DNA of 64,000 bases from Nageia nagi (Eukaryota; Pinophyta). The DNA lies in assembly GCA_050084985.1 (NCBI GenBank), contig JBITNC010000001.1:106578001-106642000 (forward strand). Reading direction: 5' to 3'. Shown in pieces: positions 13,040 to 24,329 of this stretch; position 1 is the stretch's first letter, and every line of letters begins with the position of its first letter. Both the position numbers and the translations under genes were made by a program. The notes beneath the pieces are model-generated. The model worked only from the letters and a program-made list of their open reading frames with translations. It did not search any database and was not told the DNA's origin.

Positions 13040-13830
13040 CAAAGCAAGTGTGTTGGATGAATGCAATGAATGTGGAGTATAAGGCTCTCATGAAGAATCA
13101 AACTTAGGATTTGGTTCTTTATCTTAATGAACATAATGTGATTGGTAATAAATGGGTTTAAAAGGTCAAAGATAATTCAGTTGGAGAAATTGAGAAATAT
13201 AAAGCAAGGATAGTAGCCAAGGGTTTTGTTAAAAAAATATAGAGTTGATTAGGAGGAAACCTTTGCTCTAGTGGTAAATATTCCTACTATCAGGGTAATC
13301 CTTATTGTTACAGCAACTCAGAGATGAAAAGTTTTTTAACTTGATGTTAAGAGTGCTTTTTTGAATTGTGACTCAGATGTGAAAATCTACATGAACCAAC
13401 TAGAAGGATTTGTTATGGAAGGCAAAGAATATTTTATTTGCAAGCTAAAAAAGTCTTTGTATGGGCTTAAGAAAGCACCTTAGGCATGGTACCATAAGAT
13501 TTTAGGATTCTTTGAAGACACTAAATTTTCTAAATGCTTCTTTAACACAAATATTTATGTGCTCAACCAAGGACAAGAATTGATATTTATTCATCTCTAT
13601 GTGGATGATATGTTGATTACAAGGAATAATATAGTCCTCATACAAGACTACATATCCAAACTTAAGAAAAATTTTGAAATAATAAACGTTGGTTTATTGC
13701 ACTACTACCTTGGTATGCAAGTGTACCAATATAAGGATTGTACTTATCTTAATCAATCCAAGTATAGCTTAGATATCTTGTAAAAGTTTGAAATGGAGGA
13801 ATGCAAATGTATTGTAATCCTAGTCTCTCC
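13040..13830 (+). pseudogene. pol: Copia-A reverse transcriptase
   Basis: Landmarks in order: NAMNVEYKALMKNQT, IEKYKARIVAKGFV, LDVKSAFLNCDSDVKIYMNQ (catalytic Asp in LDV), CKLKKSLYGLKKAP, and the intact YVDD in LYVDDMLITRNN within an open run at 13,559-13,783. LHYYLGMQVYQYKDCTYLNQ follows. There are several in-frame stops and at least two frame changes. Closest in the window to the split RT of copia-B. Confidence 0.9.
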
Positions 13831-13899
13831 TAAAATCACTTTATCTCTTAGTTCCAACTCTCAGTTGGAAGATGCCACAACTTAAAAAAAACTAATAAG

Positions 13900-14562
13900 G
13901 TAGTCTTATGTATTTGAATATCTCCAAGCCAGATATTGACTTTGCTATGAATTATTTTGGCTCACTTTATGCAAAAGCTATATGTTAATAATTTATATGC
14001 AGTTAAGTAAAATTTGAGCTATGTTGCAAGAACTAAAGATCTTGATTTCAAGTATGAAAAGTTGCCCCCATTTATTCTCTCAATATTATTAGATTTTAAC
14101 TATGGGGGAGATAAAGATGATATAAAATCAACCTCTACTTATGTGTTTAGCATTGGTTTAGGTTTTATCTCTTGGAATTCCAATAAGCATCTTAGTACTA
14201 CTTTCTCTACCATAGAGATTGAATATCATGCAATGTTAGCTACAACTTAGGAAGCCATTTGATTGAGGTATATTTTGAAAGAAGTTGGCTATAAGGAACT
14301 TCACCCATCTCAAATTTCTTTTGATAATCAATTAGCTATTACTTTGGAAAATAATTATATTTTTCATTAGAGGATAAAGCAAGTAGAAATCCAAGCCCCC
14401 TTCATTAGAGAGAAGGTTCTAGATGGTCTTCTACACTTGTAGTATTTTACATAAATCTTAAACTATGATAATTTGTTCACCAAGCCCCTTCTTGAAGCCC
14501 AATTTTGTAAGCTTAGAGATTATATAGGGTTGGTGAAGTTACCTTCTAAAAGAGAATAAAGG
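13900..14562 (+). pseudogene. pol: Copia-A RNase H and pol C-terminus
   Basis: NYGGDKDDIKSTSTYVFSIG, LGFISWNSNKH and STIEIEYHAM form the copia RNase H core (DWAGD..DRKST, G.ISW.SKKQ, ST.AEY) within an open run 14,014-14,250. After a TAG the remainder reads FDNQLAITLENN, VEIQAPFIREKV and NLFTKPLLEAQFCKL, the canonical pol end. It degrades the RNA strand during reverse transcription; inactive here. Confidence 0.88.
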
Positions 14563-15587
14563 TTGAATTCTTGATGAATCCATTATACCTACTTCCTTAA
14601 TAAATTTGTTGAGCACTTTGTTTTGTTTGTATACTTTATTTATACATTGCTCTTTAGGTCACTATAAGTATGGTATTGGCATAATAAGTGATGTATTATA
14701 ATGCATTGCAAATCCAAGCACATTATATCAGGGAGAAAGTTCTTGATAAAATAATTACAGCTCTATTCATCTATTTTTGGCTCTATTATTTTATTCACTA
14801 GCCACTTTAAAAAATTTGTTGTGCTCACTTTGAAAGTTTCTTATGGTAGTGAAGTTGTCCTCAAGGGAGAGTTGAAGGTTGAATTCCTATATTGAATTTA
14901 TATTTGTGATGACAACTTCATCCCTAGGAGGATATTTTACTATATAGTATTGATTTAAATGCACACCTTCATGGTTAGTTTGCTTTGTGTGTGAAACTCA
15001 TGGTACATTTATTAATTTGTATTATCACTATGTGAGGAATTAGTATGTGTTTGCTGGTATTGTTTGGTTATCCATATGTGATTTAGTTATATATGTATAT
15101 GCTCTTTTTTTATTGATCAACACATGTTTCTAATATACAAAAAATAATTATAAGTATTAGTTTGGCATCTTTGTGATGACTTATAGTGCATCATTGATCC
15201 ATTTATGGATGGAATTAATTAGTTAATTTATCTTGTGATTGATATGAATATTTATATAATTCATCTAAATGATCTTGTCTATGAGCTACTTGTAGCTTGT
15301 AGGTTTCATCTTGAGAATGCAAGTTACTTACTTTAGGTGGGTAGGCTCATGAAGGCTCACAAGTTAACTTATTCTTGATCAACTATACTTACAATGAAAC
15401 CAATTATGGTTAATAATTGTATTGTAAGCCATTTTGTAAAATGGTTTTGTAATGAATCTCAAACTAAGATCTTGCTTATTTCTTAATGATGTAAAAGTTC
15501 TCATCTCCACTTGTATCTCTTTGGAGGAGAACTCTCTATCTTAGTGTCTCTCTCTTCTTTTTGTATGCTCTATCCCAATATTACATT
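14563..15587 (+). other. Conserved non-coding segment between pol and 3' LTR of copia-A
   Basis: No coding, but the segment is recognisably shared with the same place in copia-B (32,050-32,845) and copia-C (61,192-61,880, minus). Common words include CTATGTGAGGAA(T/C)TAGTATGTG, GTAGGCTCATG(A/G)A(G/T)GCTCA and GGAGAACTCTCT. It probably contains cis-acting RNA of the family. Confidence 0.6.
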
Positions 15588-15596
15588 AAGGGGGAG
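15588..15596 (+). other. Copia-A polypurine tract
   Basis: AAGGGGGAG directly before the 3' LTR, the plus-strand DNA priming site. The same tract precedes the LTRs of copia-B (32,846-32,854) and copia-C (61,183-61,191, minus). Confidence 0.9.
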
Positions 15597-16050
15597 TTTT
15601 AGAATTTGTAATATAATATTATGTAATATTTCTCTTTAATGTAAATTCACTTAATGCTTACAGTATCTTTAGATACCTTAAAGTATTAAGGGAATAAAAA
15701 TAGAAAGAGGATTAAATATAGAAACACCTTTAACCTTACCCTTTGGTTAAAAGGAGCTTAAAGGATGGGTTTCTTCTTATAAATAGAGAGGTACCCATCC
15801 TCTTATTGTAATGAAAATAATTATAAATCTTGGTTTAGGGTTTGAAGAGAGGAGGGATTCGGTAAGAGAGGTCCTTGAGAATAAGAAGATCTTAGTTAGT
15901 GTATGTAGTCCCAAAGAGGGAGGAACCACTTTATATCTTGTGTTATTTGTAAGATTGGATTGTGTTATTGGGTTATTATGTTGATGTTATAAGAGCCTTC
16001 TTGAGATCTTGGTAAATTGAAGATTAATTTGGAAAGGGTTAATTTCATCA
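15597..16050 (+). repeat. Copia-A 3' LTR
   Basis: 454 bp, matching the 5' LTR throughout. It begins TTTTAGAATTTG (TG mutated to TT) and ends TTTCATCA. The TATAAATAGAGAGG box is near 15,778. Small indels and many substitutions against the 5' copy show that the insertion is old. Confidence 0.93.
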
Positions 16051-16098
16051 ACACACACACATGCATACACACACACACATATATATATATATATATCA
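16051..16098. repeat. (CA)n/(TA)n microsatellite, right flank of copia-A
   Basis: Continuation of the microsatellite at 7401-7441 after the insertion. The first five bases repeat the ACACA found before the 5' LTR. Confidence 0.85.
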
Positions 16099-16330
16099 CC
16101 CTCTAATGTCCAATGCTATGATAGATATATATGCTAAGTTTGGAAATATACTTCTTGAACAAATGAAATATATGTTATATTTATTAGTGTATAAATTACA
16201 TATAACTAGAAAAATCTAGTGAAATATGGCTATCAATAATTCAAATTCATGAATGATTATTGTCATATTACACCAAAAATGTAACTACATTATGTAGTTT
16301 ATTTATGAAATAATATTTTCCCTAGATACT
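16099..16330 (+). pseudogene. PPR fragment (motif and start of E-motif module)
   Basis: A plus-strand frame gives SNAMIDIYAKFGNI, matching the PPR sentence (V/S)NALIDMYAKCG(S/N)I. It is followed at about 16,210 by LVKYGYQ*FKFMNDYCHITPK, the module that follows the last PPR in PLS-class proteins (GLV.EG.QYF..M...Y.I.P). The second module recurs at 17,347, 18,253, 18,838 and 19,048. PLS-class PPR proteins bind organellar RNA and direct editing; this one is broken. Confidence 0.7.
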
Positions 16331-16439
16331 TATATAAGGCAAGGTGCATTTGAATGCATTATTTCAATTTCCTAAATTTTGTATGAAAAATATACACCTT
16401 ATATGGAAGAAATCTTTAGGATAAAAAAAAGGCTATTAG

Positions 16440-16790
16440 AAATGATGTAGAGGTTGTGGATTTGCATGCTATTAAATTTTTAAGCTCAATTTGTAATGAA
16501 GAAATAACAATTTGAGAAAATTATGGTGGGACATTTACTATAGATAATGAGAGTTAACATTTCCATTTTATAAAGCAAGTGTTTATGCACTTGTGTCTCT
16601 ATTATTAGAGACTTTACAAAGATTTGGAGAGATTATCTATGGTGATGAAAGAAGTAGGATATGTTACTAATACAATATTTAATTTGTAAAATATCAAGAA
16701 GGAAGAGAAGGAACAAATTATTTTCTAGCATAGTGAGAAACAAGAAACTACAAATGAAATGATTATGCCAATGAACAATAGATAACCTAA
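16440..16790 (+). pseudogene. DYW-domain N-terminal fragment
   Basis: The frame at 16,622-16,745 reads DLERLSMVMKEVGYVTNT, then KKEEKEQIIF and HSEK, with TAA and TAG stops. This follows the start of the DYW deaminase domain in order (L.EL...MKEAGYVPDT...D.EEE.KE..L..HSEKLA). The similarity dissolves after HSEK, and the cysteine-rich catalytic part is not here. A different, inverted piece of the domain lies at 18,470-18,653. Confidence 0.75.
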
Positions 16791-17099
16791 GCCATCCATA
16801 TATATAATGGGAAGATGTTTGAACATCCATACCCATCCCAACTATCAAAGTTGAGGCAAGGGCATATCATGATACTTCCAATAGATACATAAATATCTAT
16901 CTATGAAAATTAAGTACTATTTCTAAGGACAAAGAGTTAAACACAAAATATCAATTTCATAACTAGTATTTGCTCAATCCAATGGGGAGATACCATTTTG
17001 CACAACAATAGAAAGAAATCTATATATGTTGGGTTGTTTGTTGCCATACCAATAATTATTGTTATAGAAAAGATAACCAACCTATTGGAATAACTCTGC

Positions 17100-17440
17100 T
17101 TATTGGTCACTCTTTCAATTTCTATAGTGTTGCTTCCATATTGAAATTGGACCAAAAACTTTTTACATGCATTCGTCACTATTTCATCATATAAAATCAT
17201 AATCATGTAAAAAGGACATGATGTTCTTGAAAACTATATACCTAGTTCTTTATTAAATACATGCCCATTTATTAATTTATTATATGTATATTGGGTATTA
17301 ATCCAAATGATGTTACATTCATAATTTTATTATCTTCATACAACCATGTAGGTCTAGTGAAAGAGGGCTATCAATACTTCAAATCATGAATGATTACTAG
17401 ATGTGAGTTTATTTCACATGCAACTATGATAATAATCCTA
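17100..17440 (+). pseudogene. PPR fragment with GINPNDVTF motif
   Basis: At 17,296-17,398 one plus-strand frame reads ILGINPNDVTFIILLS and HVGLVKEGYQYFKS, the usual end of a PPR unit plus the beginning of the E region (G..PD.VTFI..LSAC.H.GLV.EG..YF). Upstream to 17,100 the sequence is too degraded to place. The 300 bases before it (16,800-17,100) show nothing certain. Confidence 0.65.
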
Positions 17441-18240
17441 ATAGACATGTATGAAAAATTGAAAGCATTAAGAGGGTAAGAATTTTATTTTATAAGATGC
17501 ATTATGAATAAATAATTTCATGGAATGTAATGATTGTAGCCAATGCAAAGAATCATTATAACAAGGAAGTCATTAAATTATTTGAATAAATGGAATATGT
17601 GTACATTAATCTAGAGAATGCAAATATGATAACAAATCTACTAAACATGTATGCAAAATATGAGAGTATTAAGAGAGAAATAGTTATTTTTTATAAGATA
17701 TATTATAAAAAAATAAAATCATTACCTATAATGATTGTAGGGAATGGTTATAACAAGGAATCCATCAAATAATTTGAATAGATGGAATATGTGGAAATTA
17801 ATCCATATGATGCAAGTGTGATAACAACCTTAATATACATGTATGTAAAATGTGGGAGCATTAAGAGGGAAATGATTTTGTTTTATAAGATGCATTATGA
17901 ATAAATAATTTCATAGAATCCAATGATTGCAAGGCATGTAAATAATGGTTGTAACAAGGAATCCATTAACATTTTTGAACAAATGGAATATATGGCCATT
18001 AATCCAAATGATTCAAGTATGATAACAACCTTGATATGCATGTATGCAAAATATGGGAGCATTAAGATAACAATGGTTTTATATGACAAGATATGTTATG
18101 AATAAAAAATTTATGGATTTCAATGATTGTAAGGGATATAAGGACTAGTTATAGTAAGGAAGCCCTCAAACTATTTGAACAAATGAAATATGAGAATATT
18201 AATCTAAGTATTATCATATTTTTTATTATATTAAATTTGC
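17440..18240 (+). pseudogene. Tandem PPR modules, about 200-bp period
   Basis: Four successive copies of a module of about 190-205 bp can be followed by the recurring words (F)E*MEY(V/M)..IN(P/L), ITTLI.MYAKYGSIK and MIV.NGYNKESIK, for example in the open runs 17,590-17,772 and 17,923-18,105. Each copy corresponds to about two PPR helix pairs (W.AMI.GYA.NG...EAL.LFE.M...G..P and MYAKCGSI..A). The copies are more alike to each other than PPR repeats usually are, which suggests local duplication after or during decay. Stops are frequent. Confidence 0.72.
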
Positions 18241-18440
18241 ATGTATCCATGTAGGTCTAGTGAAAGAGGACTATCAATGCTTTAAATACATGAATGAGTA
18301 TTGTTGTATTACACCTACATTAGAATATAATACATGTATTATTACCCTTCTTGGTTGTATCAACCATATAAATGAAGAAAACAATTTACAAATAATATAT
18401 GAATAAAACATGTATTGTGTACTTATTTTCTTAGTGTCTA
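18241..18440 (+). pseudogene. PPR E-motif region
   Basis: The frame from about 18,253 reads GLVKEDYQCFKYMNEYCCIT, followed by PTLEYNTCIITLLG, closely following the family text GLV.EG.QYF.SM...Y.I.P..EHY.C.VDLLGR. This is the segment between the last PPR and the DYW domain. The sequence turns unrecognisable just before the inverted DYW piece. Confidence 0.75.
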
Positions 18441-18469
18441 TAGAATTCATAAACCCTAATCCAAAATAC

Positions 18470-18653
18470 AAAAAAATGGGAGTGTTGTTAAAGATGATGA
18501 ATTCTTGTGCATCCATTTTAGAAAGAAACTTTGTTGTAGAGTGGCAATTACCACATACTTGAAGGTTCTTCATAACCTAAATGATTATGCTAGAAGATCT
18601 GTTTAAAAACCCAAAATCAATTGCTAATTTTTCACTATTGTGGTAAATAAATA
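18470..18653 (-). pseudogene. DYW-domain fragment, inverted relative to its neighbours
   Basis: On the minus strand the frame reads HNSEKLAIDFGFLNR, one TAG, and MKNLQVCGNCHSTTKFLSKM, then DAQEFIIFNN. It matches the DYW domain in order: HSEKLAIAFGL...RV.KNLRVCGDCH...KFISKIV.REIIVRD, including the zinc-binding CGxCH. The final DYW tripeptide is not reached. Its PPR/E neighbours on both sides read on the plus strand, so a short inversion or an independent reversed copy must be assumed. Confidence 0.85.
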
Positions 18654-18654
18654 A

Positions 18655-19150
18655 GGTAAGGATTTTGTTTGATAAGATGCAATATGAACAAATGATTTAA
18701 TGGAATGCAATGATTATAGGATATTAAAGGAATGGTTATGGTAAGGAAGCCATCAAACTATTTGAAGAAATAACATAATTGGGTTTGATTCTATACCATA
18801 TAACATTCATTAGTGTTTTACCTACATTTAGCCACATAGGTCTAGTGAAATGTGGTGTGTGAGCATTGAAATGGAAAGGATTCAAAAATATATGTTGTGA
18901 AGAAATATTTTCATGGATTACAATGATTGTAGGGTATGCAAGGAATGGATATAGAAAAAATCCATTGAACTATTTGAATAAATAGAATATATGGATATTA
19001 GTCCAAACGATGTTCATTTATCAATGTAAATAATGAATGTAGCCATGTAAGTCTATTGAAATAGGGCTATTAGTACTTTAAATCCATAGATGATTATTAT
19101 CATATTAAATCTACAATGGAATACTATAGATGTATGGTTGAATTTATTAT
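18655..19150 (+). pseudogene. Further PPR fragments
   Basis: At about 18,660-18,850 the frame gives FDKMQYEQMI*WNAMIIGY, then RNGYGKEAIKLFEEIT, then ITFISVLPTFSHIGLVK. A second copy from about 18,895 gives SWITMIVGYARNGYRK and MDISPNDV. These are clear PPR sentences (LFDKM..R....WNAMI.GY..NG.G.EAL.LF). Stops and small indels break both. Similarity ends near 19,150. Confidence 0.75.
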
Positions 19151-19779
19151 CCATGTTGAGTGTATAAATTAAGGAATATACTAAATAAAATCCTAATAAA
19201 ACCTAATTTTGCAATACAATATGTAATTAATTACTTAGTTCCTATATAATTCCTAAACCCTAATAGTAAATAATCCATACAAGATATTTTGAAGTGTGAT
19301 TCATATCCAACATGATGAATTCACCTTTTTCATCATCCTTTTGACTTATGTCATCTCATGTCATTGAGATAAAATGATTTATGCACACCAATAGAGGTTG
19401 GTGGAGTTTCTTTAATACAAAAGCATAAAAATTTTCAATCATATATATATATACATACATATATTTGTGTGTGTGTGTATTCTAAAAAGCCATGGGATGA
19501 CATTGTCAAAGCTATCATATGGTACATCACCTTTTAGGGATGCCACAATGAGGTATTAACCTATCATTTTGATCTTATAAATCATTTTTAAGAAAATTAT
19601 CCTTGGGAATTTTCACTATTTTGTGTTACATTAATTGGAAATATCAATTAATAAGTTTAAAAGTAATAAGACATAAGTCCCTTTTACATTAAAGCATGAT
19701 CATGATCATGATCATGTATGATATTAGATTGAATAATGTACCACTTGCAAGTATTCAAATTAATATGAAGAGGTAAAAA
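19151..19779. other. No gene seen; microsatellite near 19,440-19,480
   Basis: AT-rich sequence without coding support. It holds a (TA)n/(CATA)n/(TG)n microsatellite at 19,440-19,480 and four short ATGATC repeats near 19,695-19,717. Confidence 0.6.
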
Positions 19780-20340
19780 AATAAGGAAGAGGGTAAAAAT
19801 TTTAAGAAAAGGAAGAAAAAACTTATAATAGAGGATTATAAAGAAGATATTCCTATATCCCAATTATTGGAAAGGAGGAACAAGAAAGGTGAAGAGGAAA
19901 AAAGGAAGGTAGAGAATGCAATTGAGAAGAATAGATATAAAATTCCTGATAAGAAAGATACAAAGGAAATCAAAAGAATACAAAGACTATAATAGGGAAG
20001 GACCTAAATAAAAGTTAAATGGAAGAAAAGGAAGATACATTAGAATATGGGAAGCATGAAATGCAAGGGACATTAGAATCTAGAACTAGATGAAAGAAAA
20101 AGGTAATGTACATTGAAAATCAAACAAATATAGAAAGAGAAAGGATAAAAATTAGCTATAATAGATATATTTAGAGAAACAATAAAGGAAGAAAAGAGGT
20201 TATGTAACCTAAGTAGTGAGAATGCCTCTAAATATGTATATACAATATAGAATGCTAGTTGATGGGGATGAGGAGGAATAACAAGAGTATAAGATGGAAA
20301 TTATTCCTAATGAAGATGAACTACTAGGTTACTTCAAATG
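19780..20340 (+). pseudogene. Unrecognised lysine/glutamate-rich coding relic
   Basis: Purine-rich on the plus strand. A frame around 19,810-19,990 reads KKLIIEDYKEDIPISQLLER and continues with a KGEEEKRKVENAIEKNR stretch, and near 20,250-20,335 another reads EYKMEIIPNEDELLGYF. It looks like a charged linker or coiled coil. No domain is recognisable and there is no LTR context, so it could be a host or element fragment or chance composition. Confidence 0.3.
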
Positions 20341-21120
20341 ATACAACACTCTATACTATTTTGTTAACTAAATATGCTAAAAATACAATAAGTAGATTTG
20401 TTAAGAATGTATAGTAGATTATATATGTTATTCTACGATCTTTTTTATCTACATTTTATTTAGCATAATTTTGACTTTCCTAAGTAGAAAATGCTATTTT
20501 CTTCTATATATACAATTTTCCTATTACTTTTTTAATTTTTCAAGGTCTCATTTTTATAAACAATAAAAAGAGAATGGTGTTTTGTAATGGCTATAGTATC
20601 TTAATCACTTAGAACCAATATATGTTGATGTACAAGGTTTTATGAATGTCCTTTCAAAACTCTAATTTAATTTTCCATATATAAGAATAAATTTTTACGT
20701 ATTAACATATTTTACTATGGTTATAAGTCCTCATAAAAATTCCATGAAAAGTCTTTTTTGTTGTATTGTGGTTTGTACTATGGAGATCATAGTGGGTATG
20801 GTCATGGACATGTAATATGATACAAATATTTATAAGTGAAGATATAGGAAATGATACTTAGAGTTGTTAAGTAATGGTAAAATATCAATTCATGTGATAG
20901 AAAATTATTTAGGAGGTCTAGATGACTATATTAAATGATCATGGGTATTAAAGATAATTTTGATTATGACAAACCATTTCTCCTTAATAGCAATAATTAA
21001 TAATGAAAAATATAGATAAGCATGAAATGATAAATTCATAGTGATATACATAGTTTAAATTTTTGTTTTAGCTAATATACCTTGGAAGTAATTAAAAATG
21101 ACCTTATAGGGTGTCAAGGT
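20341..21120. other. No feature seen
   Basis: AT-rich, no convincing coding on either strand and no clear repeat. Confidence 0.5.
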
Positions 21121-21440
21121 CTCATAATAATTTTGGTGCCAAAATATGATTTAGGAACATGATGCCAAAACATCCATAATCTAGGACATGATGCCAAACA
21201 TCCATAATCTAGGACCATGATGCCAAACATCCATGATTTAGGACCAATAAGTTATAACATCCATGATGTAAGACCAAGGATTTTAAATTGCTCATGATCT
21301 ATGTGCAATAGGATCTTGGTAGTGTCAAAAAATTCTAATGATGTGCTAAAGGGTTTTAAAGGTTCTTAGAATTATATGGAGTTTGATATGTTGATGTTCT
21401 TAGAATTATATGGGTTTTAAAGGTTCTTAGGATCTTGGGA
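21121..21440. repeat. Tandem repeat of about 30 bp, then a second short repeat
   Basis: Units starting AGGACCATGATGCCAAACAT begin at 21,153, 21,183, 21,211, 21,240 and 21,271 (28-31 bp, the last two diverged). At 21,356-21,440 the words TTCTTAGAATTATATGG and GGTTTTAAAGGTTCTTAG recur two to three times. Confidence 0.8.
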
Positions 21441-23394
21441 GTGTTCAAAACTTTAGGATCAATATGCACTTATTCAAATTAGCACTCATGAGTTGTTATC
21501 AGCAAAAATATCAAACATAGCAAGAATGTTGATGTTCACTATGTCTAGATGATGCTTAATGTTCTCCAATGATGATAACATAAAAGTATGCAAGTATAAA
21601 TTTAGGACCTATATTTTTTCCCTAATGGATGAATAAAGGTATTTATATGTTTTATAATTCAAATTTAACATGCAAACTAATGCATTTATAAAAGTACAAA
21701 AAATAAAATTATGTGTTTATACATTGCCCTTTTTAGGGAGAATGATTAAGGGAGATACATTGATACCACATGTCCTAAACAATACAAATTATATAAAGAT
21801 TTTATAAGCATTGATCACTATACCTATGATAATAATGTAAAATGGAGGTTAGATTACATGAAACTATTAACATTTTATGATGTTGAGGGAAACCTATCCT
21901 TCCCCCCAAGGTTAAGAAGGAAAAGAGAAATATTGACTAGGTGTGTTCCTTTGGTGTTTGCCCCTTTTACTTTAAAATTCTTATGAGTACCTTGGTTAAA
22001 AAATAAAAATACATGATCTTGCAAAAAAAAAAGGTTTTGGATATTTATTATTAAATTTTAGGGTTTTCCTTTTTTTAGTAACAATAAGATATATGATAAA
22101 TAGATATGAAATAATTATAAATGTAATACTGATAAGAAAGAGCTTGGAATACATAAAATGATGTGACAAAAATGGATTTTAATATATGATTCTATAAAAA
22201 TACTTTTTAATATACTTAACATTTATGATTTATGATCTTCTAGTTTTGAGCCATTTATGACTTGAAACATGTGATGAGTTTCAAGTATGTGCTTAAAATT
22301 ATCAATCTAGGGTTATCGATTTCAAATAGGAATTTCTTTGTTGGAGATAATATAAGGTCATTTCATAGCTAAGTGGTCCTTTTCTCCAAACTATAAGAAT
22401 TGAAGATGATTCAAAATTGAAGAGTATCAAAGTACTTTAATAAACTATAGTTAGTACAATAGGATTGTAAATATTTAAGAAATAATATAAATACATTTAT
22501 AGTATAATATTAACTAAGAAAGCCTAGATTTGACTCTCTTTCTACAACTTATTGCTTAATTAACTTTAGATCATAAAAAAACATAATTATAACTATTAAT
22601 AACATAACCAAAAAGAATGAAAACAAAGATACTAAATTAGAACAAAATCTTATTCATGCTAAATTGAGATAAGAATACCTTACAAAAATTATTTGAGGTT
22701 TGAAAATTAATCAACACTTTTATTATCTTCTATGATTATTCTCCCTTCCCTTTTATAATCTAAGATATCTAATTTATGGATAATTATTTATTTATACTTT
22801 AAATAACTTTAATAGACTAGAATAACATAATCTATTTACTAAAATTTATCTAATAATTTCTATCACTCAATAATAGACAATTGTGCTAATTCTCAAGAAT
22901 AGAAAGAAAGTAGAAACTCTTTTCTTATGGGACATATCTATCCAATTTATTTTTCATATTGGCCAAATATAACTAAGTTAAGTAAATGATAAACTATGCA
23001 CTAGCTTCAAAAACTAACCTAAAATGCTAACTACAATTGTATATTGGAGCTTACTAACCTTAAATCTACTTGTGTTAAACAAAGTGCACTAACATGACTT
23101 ACAACACTAACCTACAATTTACTAACTACAAATTACTAACCCAAACAAAGCTACTAACCTTCAATTTGTCAATTTGTTTGAATTAATACAAATTTGTACA
23201 AGTTCATTTCAATTGCAATAATATTAAACATGAATAGTTTATATTGATTGGTTACTTGCAATTGTTATGATAGTTAAATGTTTCATTTTTAGTTAAATAT
23301 TTGTTAGTTACATGTTTGAATATATTTCTTACTTGAAAGTGTAATTATGTTGATGATTATTATGCTTTAATCAATTAACCTTTCTTTTGTATAA
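21441..23394. other. No gene seen; CTAACC-rich tract near 23,000-23,165
   Basis: This is where the 5' LTR and leader of copia-B would be expected. I find neither a TATAAATAGAG box nor a TGGTATCAGA primer site. A tract with recurring ACTAACCT(A/T)(C/A)AA words lies at about 23,010-23,165. Confidence 0.5.
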
Positions 23395-23399
23395 ATTAG

Positions 23400-24264
23400 A
23401 GGTTCTTTTTCATCTAAGCACATCCTTAATGGGTCAAACTATGGTATTTGAGATGCAAAGATGAAATTAGAGCTTCAAGAATGTAAGCTTTTGTAAATTG
23501 TAAGTTAGAATCAAGTCACCCAAACAAAAGCTAAAGCACTAAAGATCCATAACAACAAGAATGAGTTGAAAATTTTTATGATCTTTAGGGTATTTTCAAA
23601 TGATATTCTCCTCATAATTTTGACCTCAACATATACCAAAAAAGCTTGGGATAGGCTTAAGAAGATCTACCTTGGATCCAAGTTTTCAACGAGGTTCACC
23701 ATCCTTTAAAAACTCTTGCAATATCATCAAGAGGAGGATGAGGGTGTGGCAATATACTTGAATAATATTATTGATCTTAGGAATTAGCTTGTAAGTTGTG
23801 GTTGTAATTGGATAAATGATGAATTCATGTTATTTATCATATTACAAAGCCTCTCAACCAAGTTTAGTCACTTTTTAACTAGTATTGAGACTAGGCCTGA
23901 TGATGAAGAGCAAGTCTTCTCTTTAGAGAATATTTCTATACTTTTCTTCAAGCATGAAGATACCATTAACAATAAGGTGTTGATTTTTTCTCCAAATGAG
24001 AAAAATATTTCTTTAGGTGCAACTAATTTTACCCACTTCAAGAGCAAGTTCAAAAATCATAAGAAGACCCCTCATGCTCGTCCTAGGAGAAATACAAAGA
24101 AGTATGACAATAATCATCATGATTACAAAGGAAAATCAAATAAACCTCATGTGATTAAGGAAATTTTTGATGGAAATTGTAACATTTTTGGTGTCTATGG
24201 TCATAAAGAGAACCATTTCTTCAAGAAAAAGAGGGATGAAAATGGGAATATAAAATGTGAATAA
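23400..24264 (+). pseudogene. gag: Copia-B Gag
   Basis: It starts near HILNGSNYGI-like sequence and shows the UBN2 pattern: AWDRLKKIYLGSKFSTRFTI, QYHQEEDEGVAIYLNN, INDEFMLFIILQSLSTKFSH. The run 23,827-24,264 is open for 145 codons and ends with a basic stretch (KKTPHARPRRNTKKY) and a degraded zinc knuckle NCNIFGVYGHKENHFFKKK (first Cys and His kept, two Cys lost). Best-preserved gag among the three family members in the window. Confidence 0.85.
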
Positions 24265-24329
24265 ATTCAAAGGAAAGAAGAATAAGAAAAGTGCTTATAT
24301 TTTTACTTGTTATTCCAAGTCTCATAATT

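Noticed and set aside
16937-17206. 89-codon minus-strand frame
   Set aside because: No family resemblance; it lies among plus-strand PPR remnants and has no homologue visible in the window.
17281-18240. CRISPR array
   Set aside because: Repeats are long, diverged and translate as PPR modules; no spacer structure and a plant nuclear context.
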